A stretch of DNA of 64,000 nucleotides, from contig JANCRA010000028.1 in assembly GCA_024362935.1 (NCBI GenBank), positions 6,506,476 through 6,570,475 on the forward strand, in the 5' to 3' direction. Source of the stretch: Setophaga petechia. Its lineage: Eukaryota > Chordata > Aves > Passeriformes > Parulidae. Positions 23,601 to 34,647 of the stretch are shown here, piece after piece. The first letter of the stretch is position 1, and each line of letters begins with the position of its first letter. The position numbers were made by a program, and so were the translations under genes. Below the pieces are notes generated by a model. That model was not told where the DNA came from. It saw only the letters and a list, made by a program, of their open reading frames with translations, and did not search any database.

Positions 23601-25745
23601 CCCAGCAGCACTGATTCATCCATGCCATGATACACCTGCCCCAAAAGGTTTATAAAATAAAGAAGATCGTATTTGGAGTCAGTAGTCACAGCAAAAAAAA
23701 CCCAAAAAACCAAAACCAAACAAAAATCCCCCCAATAAAACCCAAAACCCCAAACCTAAACAAACAAATAATATAGAAGCACTTTATACTGAAGGAATAG
23801 AGGGATATTATAGAACTCTTCTTCCAGGGTTAAACATGTGAGACTCATATTTACAGAGTCTGAATAAAGTCGTTTTTCTTCCCAAAATGTGCAGTGCCAA
23901 GCACACAACCACGACAGCTCCAGTGAAAACCCTCTGGAGCTGCCTCCCCCCACGGCTCAGCCTGTATGCAAATGCCCATGGATTTCTCTGCTCCAGGATG
24001 GATGAGACTGTCACATTCCTGAGTTCCAAATACTCACAAAGTACTAATAATTGCCAGAAGTGATTGATAGCCTGCTTGTAATGTGTCTGCTTAAGCAATA
24101 AGCTTCACATTTACAGCTCAGGTGCCTGGGATTCCTGTCTCCCGTGGCTGTAATTAGAAACTGGAGAGCAATGCAGAGGTTGTTTTTTTTTTTTTTTTTT
24201 TTCCTGAAAAATAGATAGGAATGCTTTTCCAGAAAAATAGATAGGAATGCTTCATAAAGCTCTGCTGGGAGCAGACTGTGTGATCCATGTGGTTGCACGG
24301 GTGGACAGGTTTTAAATATCCTGTGATCCTAAATAGGAAAAGGTTTCAGGGAGATTTGAGGATGGTGAAGAAGGGTTTCTATTGAGTCTTGCAGACCTTC
24401 CTGGCATGGCTGGGAGATAAAGGGATGCTCCCAGTGAGGAGTCCTGGCTGGTGAGAGAGGATGGGCGAGGTTCAGGGTGATGCTCTGGGGCTGAAGGTGC
24501 TGCTGATAAGGGCTGCAGGGTGGGGCAGGGCTGAGGTGGATTGGGTGCAGCTCCTGGCTGGAGGGAAGGGCTGTACAGTGGAGATAAAGCAGCCAGGTGG
24601 TGGCTGAGCTGTGGGAAGAGTCTTAAATTGCATTGGGTTTATTAATTTTTTTATTTTTGAGCGGGGATTCATGATCTGATTTTGCATCAGGGTCCCTGGA
24701 GGGTTTTTCCAGGCACAGTGAGTGGCTGAGGTGCCTCACCTGGGCAGTACAAGTGCATGGCTGGTCCTCAGTCTCCCTGTTCTCACACCTCTCCATCACT
24801 TATCCTGCATTCCACGATGATAGAACATCCTGAAAGGGGTTAACAGAGCCATGGGCAACATGAATGAGGGGTCTGGTGACCAGCTAAGCCTGTCAGACAC
24901 CACTGCACAACCTCCTCCAACTATGTGAGGGTGGCTGTAAAGATCCTTGATGATCCTCAAGTCTAAAATGTGAACCTTGGTGTCCTGCTGTCCTTAAGGA
25001 CCCTGTTTTCACAGGAATGCAGACCTCACAATCCTCACTGCCTGCAAAAATATTTTATATTTTACATGACTTTTACCTTAATGATCTCCAGGTTTTAATA
25101 TAGCCCCTTTTGTTTTGGGGGGATTTTTGGGGGGAGATTTTTTGGGGTTTTTTTCCAGCTGGACCCCTTTCTCCCTGTACTGTTCTTCCCCACACCCTTC
25201 CCTGCTTGCTCCCCAAATCAGCATGCAGAGCACTGAGTCCTCCAACAAGGCATCACCTCCTGTCTGATCCATCCACACTCTGGGGTAACCAGCCAAATAT
25301 TTGCCTTCCCCCTGCTCTTTCCTTGCAGAGCTGCTGGAAGGCTGTTGAATTAATTTCTCCGTGGCTGCTCCCTCTCAGAGGGTTTTGGCTCGAGGTCCTA
25401 CATTAATGTCTACAAACCCTGGTGCTCAAGGCTCTGTTAAATTGCCAGGCTTAGCCTGGTGCTCCAGGGAATAGCCTGGCCACTTAGGGAACTGCCTGTC
25501 CAAGCTCTGCTGGGATTGCTGCAGCACTTCCAATTCACAGCCTGCTCGATTTCAGATTAATTTCCCTGAGCAGACAAACCCAAAGTGACAGGAATTAGGA
25601 AGAAATTCCTCTGCAGGCAAAGGATAATAGGTGAAATTTCGTTTCATTTTCCTCTGCAGCAGCTGCTGCTGGTTCCTGCCAGGGACCAGTGAGACAAAGC
25701 AGGGATGGATCTGGTGTGGGCCAGATCCTCTTCCTGCTGGGTGGC
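23601..25745. other. Intergenic DNA, no gene recognised
   Basis: It contains an A/C-rich simple run at 23690-23765, a T-tract at 24181-24202 and a short direct duplication (GAAAAATAGATAGGAATGCT) near 24206-24255. No exon or RNA gene was seen. Confidence 0.6.
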
Positions 25746-26127
25746 TGTGACCGTGTTCACAGGGGTTCTTGGATGAGGGAAGAGATGAGGATCTGACTCC
25801 ATGGTTCAGAAGGCTTGATTTATTATTTTATGATATATATTACATTAAAACTATACTAAAAGAATAGAAGAAAAGGCTTCATCAGAAGGCTGGCTAAGAA
25901 TAGAAAAGGAATGGTAACAAAGGTTTGTGTCTCGGACAGAGAGTCCAAGCCAGCTGACTGTGATTGGCCATTAATTAGAAACAACCACATGAGACCAATC
26001 ACAGATCCACCTGTTGGATTCCACAGCAGCAGATAATCAATGTTTACATTTTGTTCCTGAGGCCTCTCAGCTTCTCAGGAGGAAAAACCCTAAGGAAAGG
26101 ATTTTTCATGAGAAGGTATCTGTGACA
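25746..26127 (-). mobile_element. Solo LTR, family 1 (copy D)
   Basis: This is a reverse-orientation copy, TGTGACCGTGTTCACAGGGG to TATCTGTGACA on the plus strand. Flanks GGTGGC (25740-25745) and GGTGAC (26128-26133) are a 6-bp duplication with one mismatch. Confidence 0.9.
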
Positions 26128-26258
26128 GGTGACCTTGCTGTCCAAGCCCTGGGATTTACCTGCTCAGAGGGATGGGTTCCTCATCCCTGCTGGTACTGGG
26201 AGATGCCCCATCAGCTCAGCTCAGCCCTCTGTGTTCCCCTGCCTGCCTTCTCTGGGGA

Positions 26259-26550
26259 AATCACAGAATCTTGAACAGTTTATGTTGGAAAGGACCAGCC
26301 CAGGTTGTTTCAGCCCCCTGCTATGGGCAGGGACACTTCCACCATCCCAGGCTGCTCCAAGCCCTGTCCGACCTGACCCTGAACACTTCCAGCATCCACA
26401 TCTTCCCTGGGCATCCTGTGCCAGGGCCTCATCCTCCTCATCATAAAACATTCTTTCCTTATGCCAATCCTAAATTTACCATTCTCAGTTGAAACCCCAG
26501 CCCTTTCTCCCATGATCCTGACCCTGATCTAAAGGCTCTTTCCATCCCTG
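26259..26550 (-). mobile_element. CR1 LINE 3'-end fragment
   Basis: The plus strand shows the reversed CR1 3' end: AATCACAGAATC, then TTGGAAAGGACC, then CCCCTGCTATGGGCAGGGACACTTCCACC and GCTGCTCCAAGCCCTGTCC. It is the longest CR1 piece in the window. Confidence 0.88.
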
Positions 26551-26849
26551 CCTTTCCTAATCCAGCCAGGAAACTTCGGACCTGAGTCCTCTGGGTTGTG
26601 TTCCTGTTTCCCCTGCTCTGGCCACACTCACCTCGCCATTAACGCTAATTAGGGGCAGAACTCATCCCGTTCTGCCTTCTGCTGCATTTCCCCGTGGAGA
26701 TTTCCTCTCCTTTCCCGAATGCCAGCCTCTCCCTGCAGCTGCGTGCCACCTAGTGCACAGTGAGCCTCGCAGCAGCCGCCAGGGCCGGCCATCCACCCCT
26801 CCCGAGCTTTCCTGGAGCTAAACCCACACTTAAACTTTAAGGGATTTAG

Positions 26850-27480
26850 AGATTTTAAAGGAGGTAGGATTTTAGTTAGAGATAAGCTTTGTTGGAGTTA
26901 ATTAAAATAAATGGGTAGGTCTTGATGAAGTTAAGAGTCAGTAGTTTAATAATTGATTGCTTATCAACACAATGTTTGGTTAGCTGGGTTTATAATGAAG
27001 AATATAGAAACTGATAAATAGCTTTTAGGAACATAAGACAATTGTAGGCTTCCTCTGTTCTGAAACCAATTGAAGATGGGAATGGGAGTTCTACCAAGGG
27101 TTCATTTGTCATAATTGCATTGAAAAGGTAGAAAGGTCAGATTGAGGAAGACTTCATTTACTTCCTCATTTTGGGACCCCCACCGACCCATTTCAAGGAA
27201 CAAACTACGCATGCTTAATAGCTTTGAAACTAATTACATACAAAGCGATGAATGGGATGTACCAAAGTTGTGAATATGGATTTGTATTTTGGATATTCAA
27301 TACTTGTATAGATAAAAACTGGACTCTGTAATCACCTGTAAATTATGGTGTGTATTTGGGAGCTATCTCACAATAAACATTCACTTTCTAACTCTAAACT
27401 GTTAGAGAGTTTTTGGATATTGGTAGTAGATCAATAGTACCTAAATAATACCTGTTATAACCTAAAACTCTATTTAACAC
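26850..27480 (+). mobile_element. Probable LTR or ERV-derived fragment
   Basis: The A/T-rich stretch ends with CACAATAAACATTCACTTTC followed by CTGTTAGAGAGTTTTTGG, a polyadenylation-signal and U5 arrangement typical of avian ERV LTRs. Boundaries and target duplication were not resolved. Confidence 0.5.
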
Positions 27481-27625
27481 ACTGCTTAAGAAAATTAATA
27501 CAACATAACTTTCTAACATAACACATATAATATTCATTTTAATATTTGCAAAAAGCCAATCATAAAATACACATCTCTCACACATATATATGGCTGTTGT
27601 CCCATAGGATCCTGCTGCCAGGTGA

Positions 27626-27941
27626 TGTAGGGGGATAGAATATAAGGAAATAAAGATGGTGTAGAAAGTAATCTTACCCCTAAGGAGCTGCAGCTGGGTC
27701 AATTATCAAAGATTAGGAGCGGGCCTGACTTGAACAGGTCACATCTGTAAGCAATGAGAAGAAGATGCTATAAAAGAGTGGGGTGGCTGGATGAGAAGGG
27801 AACTGGGGTCAGTGGCTGCTTGGTGAAGAAGAAAGAGCCAGAGCTCTGAGGAACTCAGAGCCCATGAGAACCACCAAGAAGGTGTGGAACTTTTGTGATA
27901 AGGAGACAACAGCGTGGAACCCCTGTAATAGGATGACAGCA
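27626..27941 (+). mobile_element. Solo LTR, family 2 (copy 1)
   Basis: It begins TGTAGGGGGATAGAATATAAGG and ends GGATGACAGCA, with a TATAAAAGAGTGG promoter-like box inside. The copy at 39009-39306 is clearly the same family. Flanks AGGTGA and AGGTTT match at four of six bases. Confidence 0.78.
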
Positions 27942-30125
27942 AGGTTTCACCCTCAGAAGTAATGGCAGGAAGAAAAGGGAGTTCCAGACACACCCTAAAG
28001 CTCATGGTCCCCAGTGAGTGCCTTTGGTGGCAGAGGGGCCCCAGCTCCCTGTGTCCCACCCCAATGTGATCCATTCCTCCCCTCCCCAGCCCTGCATGGA
28101 GGCTGGAGCCCAGGGCATGGATCTGCAGCCCTCGGGAGAGCAGAGCCTCCTGTCAGCACCACGTCCTTGGGCTGCTCCTTCCCACCTGCCCCAGGTGCTT
28201 TCTGCAGGAAGCAGAACAGATTAGGGAGGAACAAAGGTGATTTTGTCCGGGGAGGGGATGGGTACCTCTCCCTGAGCTCCAGCTTGCTGCAGCCCAGAGC
28301 GATGCTGAACCTCTCTGGGGGCTTCCACTGCTCTTTCCTCAGCCCTGCCCTTCCTTCTGTGCTTGCAAACTGCCAGAAAATACCTTAAAATTAGCTCGTG
28401 GTTCACAAAAAGCACAGGGGTGTGCTGGGAGCACAGCTCCAGCTGCAGCGAGGCAGGGCTTGATGTCAGGACAGGGAACCAAAATGGTATTTTTACAGAA
28501 AGATTTACATCTTTCCCTTCTTCAAAGGACACAGGCTGGTTTGGGACTGAGAGCTGCCAGGACCCCACACTGCAGGATTCCATCACTGGCTGTGCCCTGG
28601 AGGAGCAGAGGAAGGAGGGGAGGCTCCATCCTGCTGTAAATGCAGCATTTTTCGTGCCTGTGCTCCCAAAAGTGAAAGCAGCAGCAGGAGCCCCCTAAAT
28701 ACCCAGTGATTTAGCTCAGCAATCAGCAAGAGAATCCTGTCACTCTTTATAAACCAGCTAATGGCTTGAAACAGCAACTGGTGTTCTCAGCCCTTTGTTT
28801 CCCTCCTGGCAGCAAGAAGATGCCTTTTGTTTCAGCTTACATTTTTTTCATATGGCACCAGGCCCTTCTTTACATCCCAAATACATTTCCTGGCCATGTT
28901 ATAGCCTGGACAAATGAGTTTATCTCTCCTCTCTGTATTTTCCCTACTAACTGAAAAGGGAAATAACTTTGGAATTTTGGTTGTGGTTTTTTTTGGTTTG
29001 GTTTTTTTTTTTTTTTTTTTTTTTTTTTCTGGAGGCCTTGCATTTTCTACAGTTTCATGAACCACTTGTTTTCCCCAGTTTCTATCCATGGCCAAACTGC
29101 TGCCAGAAAAGAGCTCTGCTGGAGATGCCACCACTGCCATAGGAAGCTGCTTGTGTCTGAGTCCTCCAGAAGCTTCTCTCTCGTGAGCATCTCTGGAGTG
29201 TCCCTGTCTGACTAGGCAGCAGGACCATCAGGAAAAGCACAAAAAGAGCTTCCTTCTTTTTCTTTTTTTTTTCCTGGCACACAAGAGAACAGCCTTGCTG
29301 TCCTGTGGAATTTTATAATTAGCCTTTCTTATGTTGTGGCTGCTCCTTGAATAAGGCTGGCTGTGTTTTCTTTTCCTCAGAGCAGCGTAATCCCCCAGCC
29401 TGACACTGCCAAGCTGCTCAAAGCACACACAGGAACATGGAAAAAGGCTGAGATGCTGCCCCAATGCCCAGAGAAATCCTGGATGGTGTGGAGAGCATCC
29501 TACTCATGTCCACATTTTGCTCCTGGTCTGCAAAACCTGGCTGGGGATTGATGCTGGAGCTGATGGTTCCCAGCCCATGGGCACTGGCAGACAGCCAGAA
29601 ATGTGGGGGGGTTGTCAAAGTTTAGGCAAAACAGACTTAAAAGGCACCTTTGAAACTTGTGCTCATGATCTGGTTAATTAGAACTTTGCTGCTACTGGGA
29701 AATAGAAGTGCCTAATTGCTAATTAGTGAATCCCTGCAAGAAGGGAACAGCAGAAGGAGTTGGCCACAGTTGCAGCCAGAGCTGGCTTTGTGCAGAGTTA
29801 AAATACAAAACCCAGACTTTTTGGGGCATTTAGATGTCTGGGCTTTGCACAGGAGCAAGTGAAAAATCCAGCAGCAAGAGCCACAAGGCAAATTCTGCCT
29901 CCTGTGAGAACAAGGGCAGGAATCCTGTGGCTCATAAAATCAACTTGTTCAAAGCCACATGCATGCCAGGCTCCTAAAATTGCTGGGGAACTTAAAAATT
30001 CATAAGGCTGGGAAACCCAGTATGTTTGGAGGTTCGTTTTCTGTGGCCTTCAAGGCTACTGAGATCCAAGAGTCTCACATTAACTGGCTTTTACTTGCAA
30101 TGATGGTGAAAATGGTTTAAAGGCT
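27942..30125. other. Intergenic DNA, no gene recognised
   Basis: It holds a T-rich tract at 28986-29030 and otherwise unremarkable sequence. Open frames of 60-124 residues have no domain signal. Confidence 0.55.
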
Positions 30126-30129
30126 GTAA

Positions 30130-30590
30130 TAGTTAAAAATTCTTAAATATACACAATTCTTTTTAAAATAAAAAAATTAAATAAAAACATTTAAAAATAA
30201 TATAAGATTTAAAATTATTTTAAATTTTATAGTATTTTAAAATTATTTTAAAAATAGAAAAATATTAAATTTTTAAAAAATGAAAAATAAAATTTAAAAT
30301 AAACAAAAAAGTTTTAAAATAATCAAAATTTTAAATAATTTTAAATTTTATATTATTTAAAAATTCTTTTTAAAATTTAAAATAATATTAAATGTAATAA
30401 ATTAAAATAAAATAAAAAGTTTAAAAAGTTAAAAAATACTTTTAAAATGACTTTTTTAAAAATTTTATATTATTTAAAAATTATTTTTAAATTTAAAAAT
30501 AATATTAAAATTTTAAAAAATGAAAAATAAAATAAAAAATTAAATAAAATTTAAATAAAAAATTAAATCATCTCTTTAAAATAAAGAGAT
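30130..30590. repeat. Nearly pure A/T block, about 460 bp
   Basis: Only scattered G or C bases interrupt runs of TTTAAAAT and AAATAATATTAAA. An internal duplication is visible: TTTTAAAAAATGAAAAATAA occurs near 30272 and again near 30512, and TTTTATATTATTTAAAAATT occurs twice. Confidence 0.95.
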
Positions 30591-30599
30591 GCCATGGTC

Positions 30600-32019
30600 A
30601 GGAGCAGAAGAAGACAACATGAATGTGTGGAGGTGGATGGGGAAGGTTTCCAGCCACAGGACATCCCTCACCACAGGCTGAGAGCACAGGGATAGGTCAG
30701 GTCCCTCTAATGTCCTCGGTGGAGATGCCTTGGATGGTCAGACAGGAAAAATCCTTTATAAAGGGACCTCTAAAGGTAATTTCCTGCCTAGGAGCAGGCA
30801 GGGCAGACCATGGTTTGCCCGAGGAACAGGTCTGCAAGGATCCCAGGCAGGGAAGGGGGTCAGAACCATCCTCTCCTGCTGCATCCAGGATCCCCAGCCA
30901 GGTGCTTATTGCTGACTTGCTCTCCAGGTGGGCACTCACACAGCCCAGGAGGGAGGTGGGAAGGAGCTGAAAAGCCCAAATCCTCTGAAAAAGCTTCTTC
31001 CTTCCCCTTGAGGCTCTGCCAGCGCCCAATTTAAGGATGAGTCCCTGCCTGCCTCCCTGAAACCCGAGCCATTCCCTCCCCGCCATGTCTCCTTAGCGCT
31101 CTGCCCTCTCTTTCTGCTTCTTCTTCCTCCTCTTCTCCCTCTCTTTCTGCTTTGCTTTGGGGATGATCTGGCCCAGGATGGGTTGCAGGGCTGCCATCCT
31201 GCTATAACCCAGCAGCAGCAGCCCCAGAACTGCCAAGGGATGACAGGCTGGACCTGTTCCGTTGATGGATGAGATCCATTTTCTTCCCCTTTTTAAATTT
31301 ACTAAGCAAGATCTCACCTAAAGAAAAAAAAATCCTGCCTTATCCCTATCCCATCTTACCAGGAATATTAATTTCAATTGTTATTTTTGAATATTTTATA
31401 ACTAACTAGCCAGCTCCTTTGTTTATTTCAAAAGAGGACGGATATTTCTGGGATTTGATACACCCATCTTTATACTGGAGAGAAAATACCAAACAGGTAT
31501 GTGGATTTATGATGCTTTTTTTTTTTTTAGGTCAAGGTGGTAATTACAAATAATGATCTGGCAGGGTGGTGGCAGCTGAAAAACTGTGATTTCTGCTGAA
31601 GTTTGAATAGCCAAAGAGTAGAAGAAGTGATAAACAGAGAATTGGGGTTCACTCCAGCTGTGGCCAAGGGGTCCAAAGGGGACCAAAAGGGATGGAAGGA
31701 CCTGTGGGGTCCTGTGTCCAGGTAGGAGGAAGGAGTTTTCACTGAGGGCAAAGGGCTGGCTGGGCACAGGGTGTCTGCTGTGTTGTGTTGTTTGGGGTGA
31801 AAGCAGAGATTTTCTGTGCCCCACATTAAAGCCCTGATCCTCCCCTGTGGGTTTTTTTTCCATCCCTGGTGGTCAGTGCTTGAGCAGCATGGGGGTGATG
31901 GAGGGTTTGCTGCTTTTCCAGCAGGTCCATGGTGGGGGGTGGCTTCACAGGACACCTGACAGCCTGAAAACCTTGGTGTGAAGGGACTTCCATAAACCTA
32001 CATTGAGCAACACTTTTAA
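30600..32019. other. Intergenic DNA, no gene recognised
   Basis: No exon, RNA gene or well-defined transposon was identified. A polypyrimidine stretch (CTTCTTCTTCCTCC) lies near 31118-31145. Confidence 0.55.
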
Positions 32020-32195
32020 ATCATAGAATCATCACAAAATTTATAGAAAATTTTGAGTTGGAGGGGATTTTAAAGCTCATTCCATTCCACCCCCATGAGC
32101 AGGACATCTTACACTAACCCAGGTTTCTCCAAACCCCATCCAACCTGACCTTGGGCATTTCCAGGGATGGGGCAGCCACAGCTCCTCCGAGTGAT
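32020..32195 (-). mobile_element. CR1 LINE 3'-end fragment
   Basis: The plus strand reads ATCATAGAATCATC, then GAGTTGGAGGGGATTTTAAAG, then CCAAACCCCATCCAACCTGACCTTGGGCATTTCCAGGGATGGGGCA as separate blocks. This is the reversed CR1 3' end. Confidence 0.85.
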
Positions 32196-32919
32196 GTTAA
32201 AAAGGATACTGGGTGTTGCTACAGTGCCATAACGACTAATTAAGGCTTAAAATCAGATTTTAATCTGTGGGGATTCTGCAAGAGCCCCAACACCCCTGTG
32301 TTTAAGGAAGGGGCTTCAGTTTTCAGCTGAATCTTGAGCATTGGGGGTGCGGATTGAGAAGCAGCTGGAAAAGCACAGACAGAGAAGGAAAACTGGGGTT
32401 TCCCTCTCGGGGGTCAGCCGTGGCACAGCAGGGCAGTGGTTAATGCCCGCTGCCACCCTGCGAGGGAGCAGGAACGCGCTGGCTGCGGCACAAGAGGGGC
32501 GGCGGTGGCGATGACAGCGTCCCTGCGGGCAGCACCAGGACGCGCTCCGGGGTCTGGCCGGGCCGGGGCCATCTGTCAGCCCTGCCCTGCTGGAGAGAGG
32601 GGAGCGCCCGAGGCACAAAAGGCGACATTATTCGGTGCTTCAGCAGGGATGAATGGAGTATTGAAAGCCACCACCTCAGCGAGTGGATTGGTTTTCAGCC
32701 CCCATCACTGAGCTGTCTGTCTCCTCCAGAGGCTTGGGCAGCAGGAGCTGAGCAGAGATCGGGGAGATGGAACTGGGATGTGTCCCACCCACCCGGGCTC
32801 CTTCCTGCAGCTCCATCACCTCTTGCTGGTGCCCAGAAAACCTTTTGGTTCACCATCATCTCTCCCTGGTGAAGGCAACGAGGTCCAAACCTTGGTCTGG
32901 ATGCTCTGGAGCCCCCCAG
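32196..32919. other. Intergenic DNA, no gene recognised
   Basis: A GC-richer patch at about 32430-32620 contains several CpGs but no promoter motif or exon that I can support. Confidence 0.5.
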
Positions 32920-33279
32920 TGTGGTGGTGTTTGAAGGGATCCCAGGACGAGGGAAGAGATGAGAATCTTGACTCCATGTTTCAGAAGGCTGATTTATTAT
33001 TTTATGATAGATATTATATTAAAAGGAAATTAATATATTAAAACTATACTAAAAGAATAGAAAGATTTTTTCAGAAGGCTTGAAAGGAATGATAATAAAA
33101 TCTTGTGGCTGCTCACAGCCTCGACACAGGTGGCTGTCATTGGTCACCAAGTAAAAACAATTTCACATGCTGGGGAAACAATTCTCCAAAGCAGCAAAAC
33201 ATGGAGAAGCTGAAGCTTCTCAGATTCTCAGGAGAAAAGATCCTAATGAAAGGATTTTTCATAAAATATGTCAGTGACG
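32920..33279 (-). mobile_element. Solo LTR, family 1 (copy E)
   Basis: A reverse-orientation copy from TGTGGTGGTGTTTGAAGGGA to ATGTCAGTGACG, where the terminal CA has become CG. It is flanked by a perfect 6-bp duplication CCCCAG (32914-32919 and 33280-33285). Confidence 0.87.
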
Positions 33280-33558
33280 CCCCAGGCCATGGTCTGGAGG
33301 GGCCTTGGCTGGGTGGACACCAGCACATGGTCCCACCTGGGAGCTCTTCTCAAGAGCAAAAAGCTAGAAGCTGGATAAGGGTTTTCCATGGGAAGGAGGG
33401 GTTTGTCACTGATTTCAATGTGGATATCAATGACATTTCCTGAGTTTGTAACCACCAGCAGATGCCTGAAGTGGCAGCAGTGCTGTGCATCCCTCCAGGA
33501 GCTGGTGTGCCCTATGTGGGCTGAGGGGATTAATTTCAGGGCTCGGCTGAGCTATATT

Positions 33559-33954
33559 GTAAACCAAAGGGGACACTGACAAGGGGAGAGAGAATGATGC
33601 ATCTGACTCCATTGATATCAGAAGGCTAATTCATTACTTTATTATTCTATACATCTAAAACTGAATCTGCCAAGCACTCCACTCTGCACACACCTGCTCT
33701 GAATCTCATGACTGTCAGCCAACAGTCCTGACATACACACACACACACACTTGGCCCTGATAGGCCAAGGAAACAAAACACCAGGACTTTGGGTAAGCAA
33801 TCTCCACATTGCATTCTACTTTGGCACAAACACAGGCACAGCAAGCGATAAGAATTGTGTTTTCCCTTTCTCTGAGGTTCAGAGAATGCGAATCTCAGAA
33901 ATCCTTGGGAAGAACTGTGCCTTGCTTTTCTCTGTGGAGAGAAACGTGGCAACA
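33559..33954 (-). mobile_element. Probable solo LTR related to family 1
   Basis: Read on the minus strand it begins TGTTGCCACGTTTCTC and, near its end, has AATAATAAAG followed by TTCTGATATC and GGAGTCAGATGCATC, similar to family 1. It contains a (CA)n run near 33736-33750. The outer end and the target duplication are not certain. Confidence 0.65.
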
Positions 33955-34509
33955 GAGCTGAGCCTGACAGCCCGGCTTTGGAGCCGGCGTGCGGGAGCAT
34001 CCTCCCAGTGGCGGGAGCATCCTCATGACCGAGGGACCATTTTCCCAGTGGCGGGAGCATCCTCACGGTGGCACTGCTCCCCAGCACACGCTGCCTCCAG
34101 CCCGGCCGCTGGGAGCGCGGGATGCGGGTCTGGGATCCCCGAGGAATCCTGGACCAGCACCCATCCCCTTAGAAAGCCTGCAAGTGAGACAGAGCCGGGA
34201 ATCCACCCCTTGGCAGTGAGCAGTAAATGAGGGGGAAATGGGATCTTAAAATACTGAATCTCTTCCTCATTTTCTGCTGGCATTCCCTGTTGTTGAGTTT
34301 TATCTCACAGGTGGGATACAACCCTTCAGCTTCATGTTGCCACTCAAAAAAAAAATCTCTTCTTCTCAATTAATCCAGATTTTCGTGTGTCTTCTGGTCA
34401 CTGCTCCTGGAAATACTGAGGAGTGACATGTTCACAGGTCCTGCATGGTCCTTGGTGACCACAGGCTCTCCAGGCCTCCACCACTAACACTGCTGTCTGC
34501 ATGTTTCAG

Positions 34510-34647
34510 GGAGGTGTCCTCTGGAAATTCGCCTGCAGGAGGGGCTGACAGCAGCAATGACACTCGGTCCCTGTCCGGACACAGAGGTGCTGCCTCTCTC
34601 CTTGATGCCAGCCACGCTCCTCATCCTCCTCATCCTCAGCCCCACCG
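34510..34647 (+). CDS. SSC4D: SSC4D exon with start codon and signal peptide
   Basis: The exon follows a good acceptor (CTGCATGTTTCAG). The first 47 bases are 5' UTR, and ATG is at 34557 with G at -3. The 30 full codons contain a hydrophobic core ([13 protein letters not shown]), a signal peptide. It ends phase 1 at GTGAGC. The acceptor implies an upstream non-coding exon that I could not locate. Confidence 0.85.
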
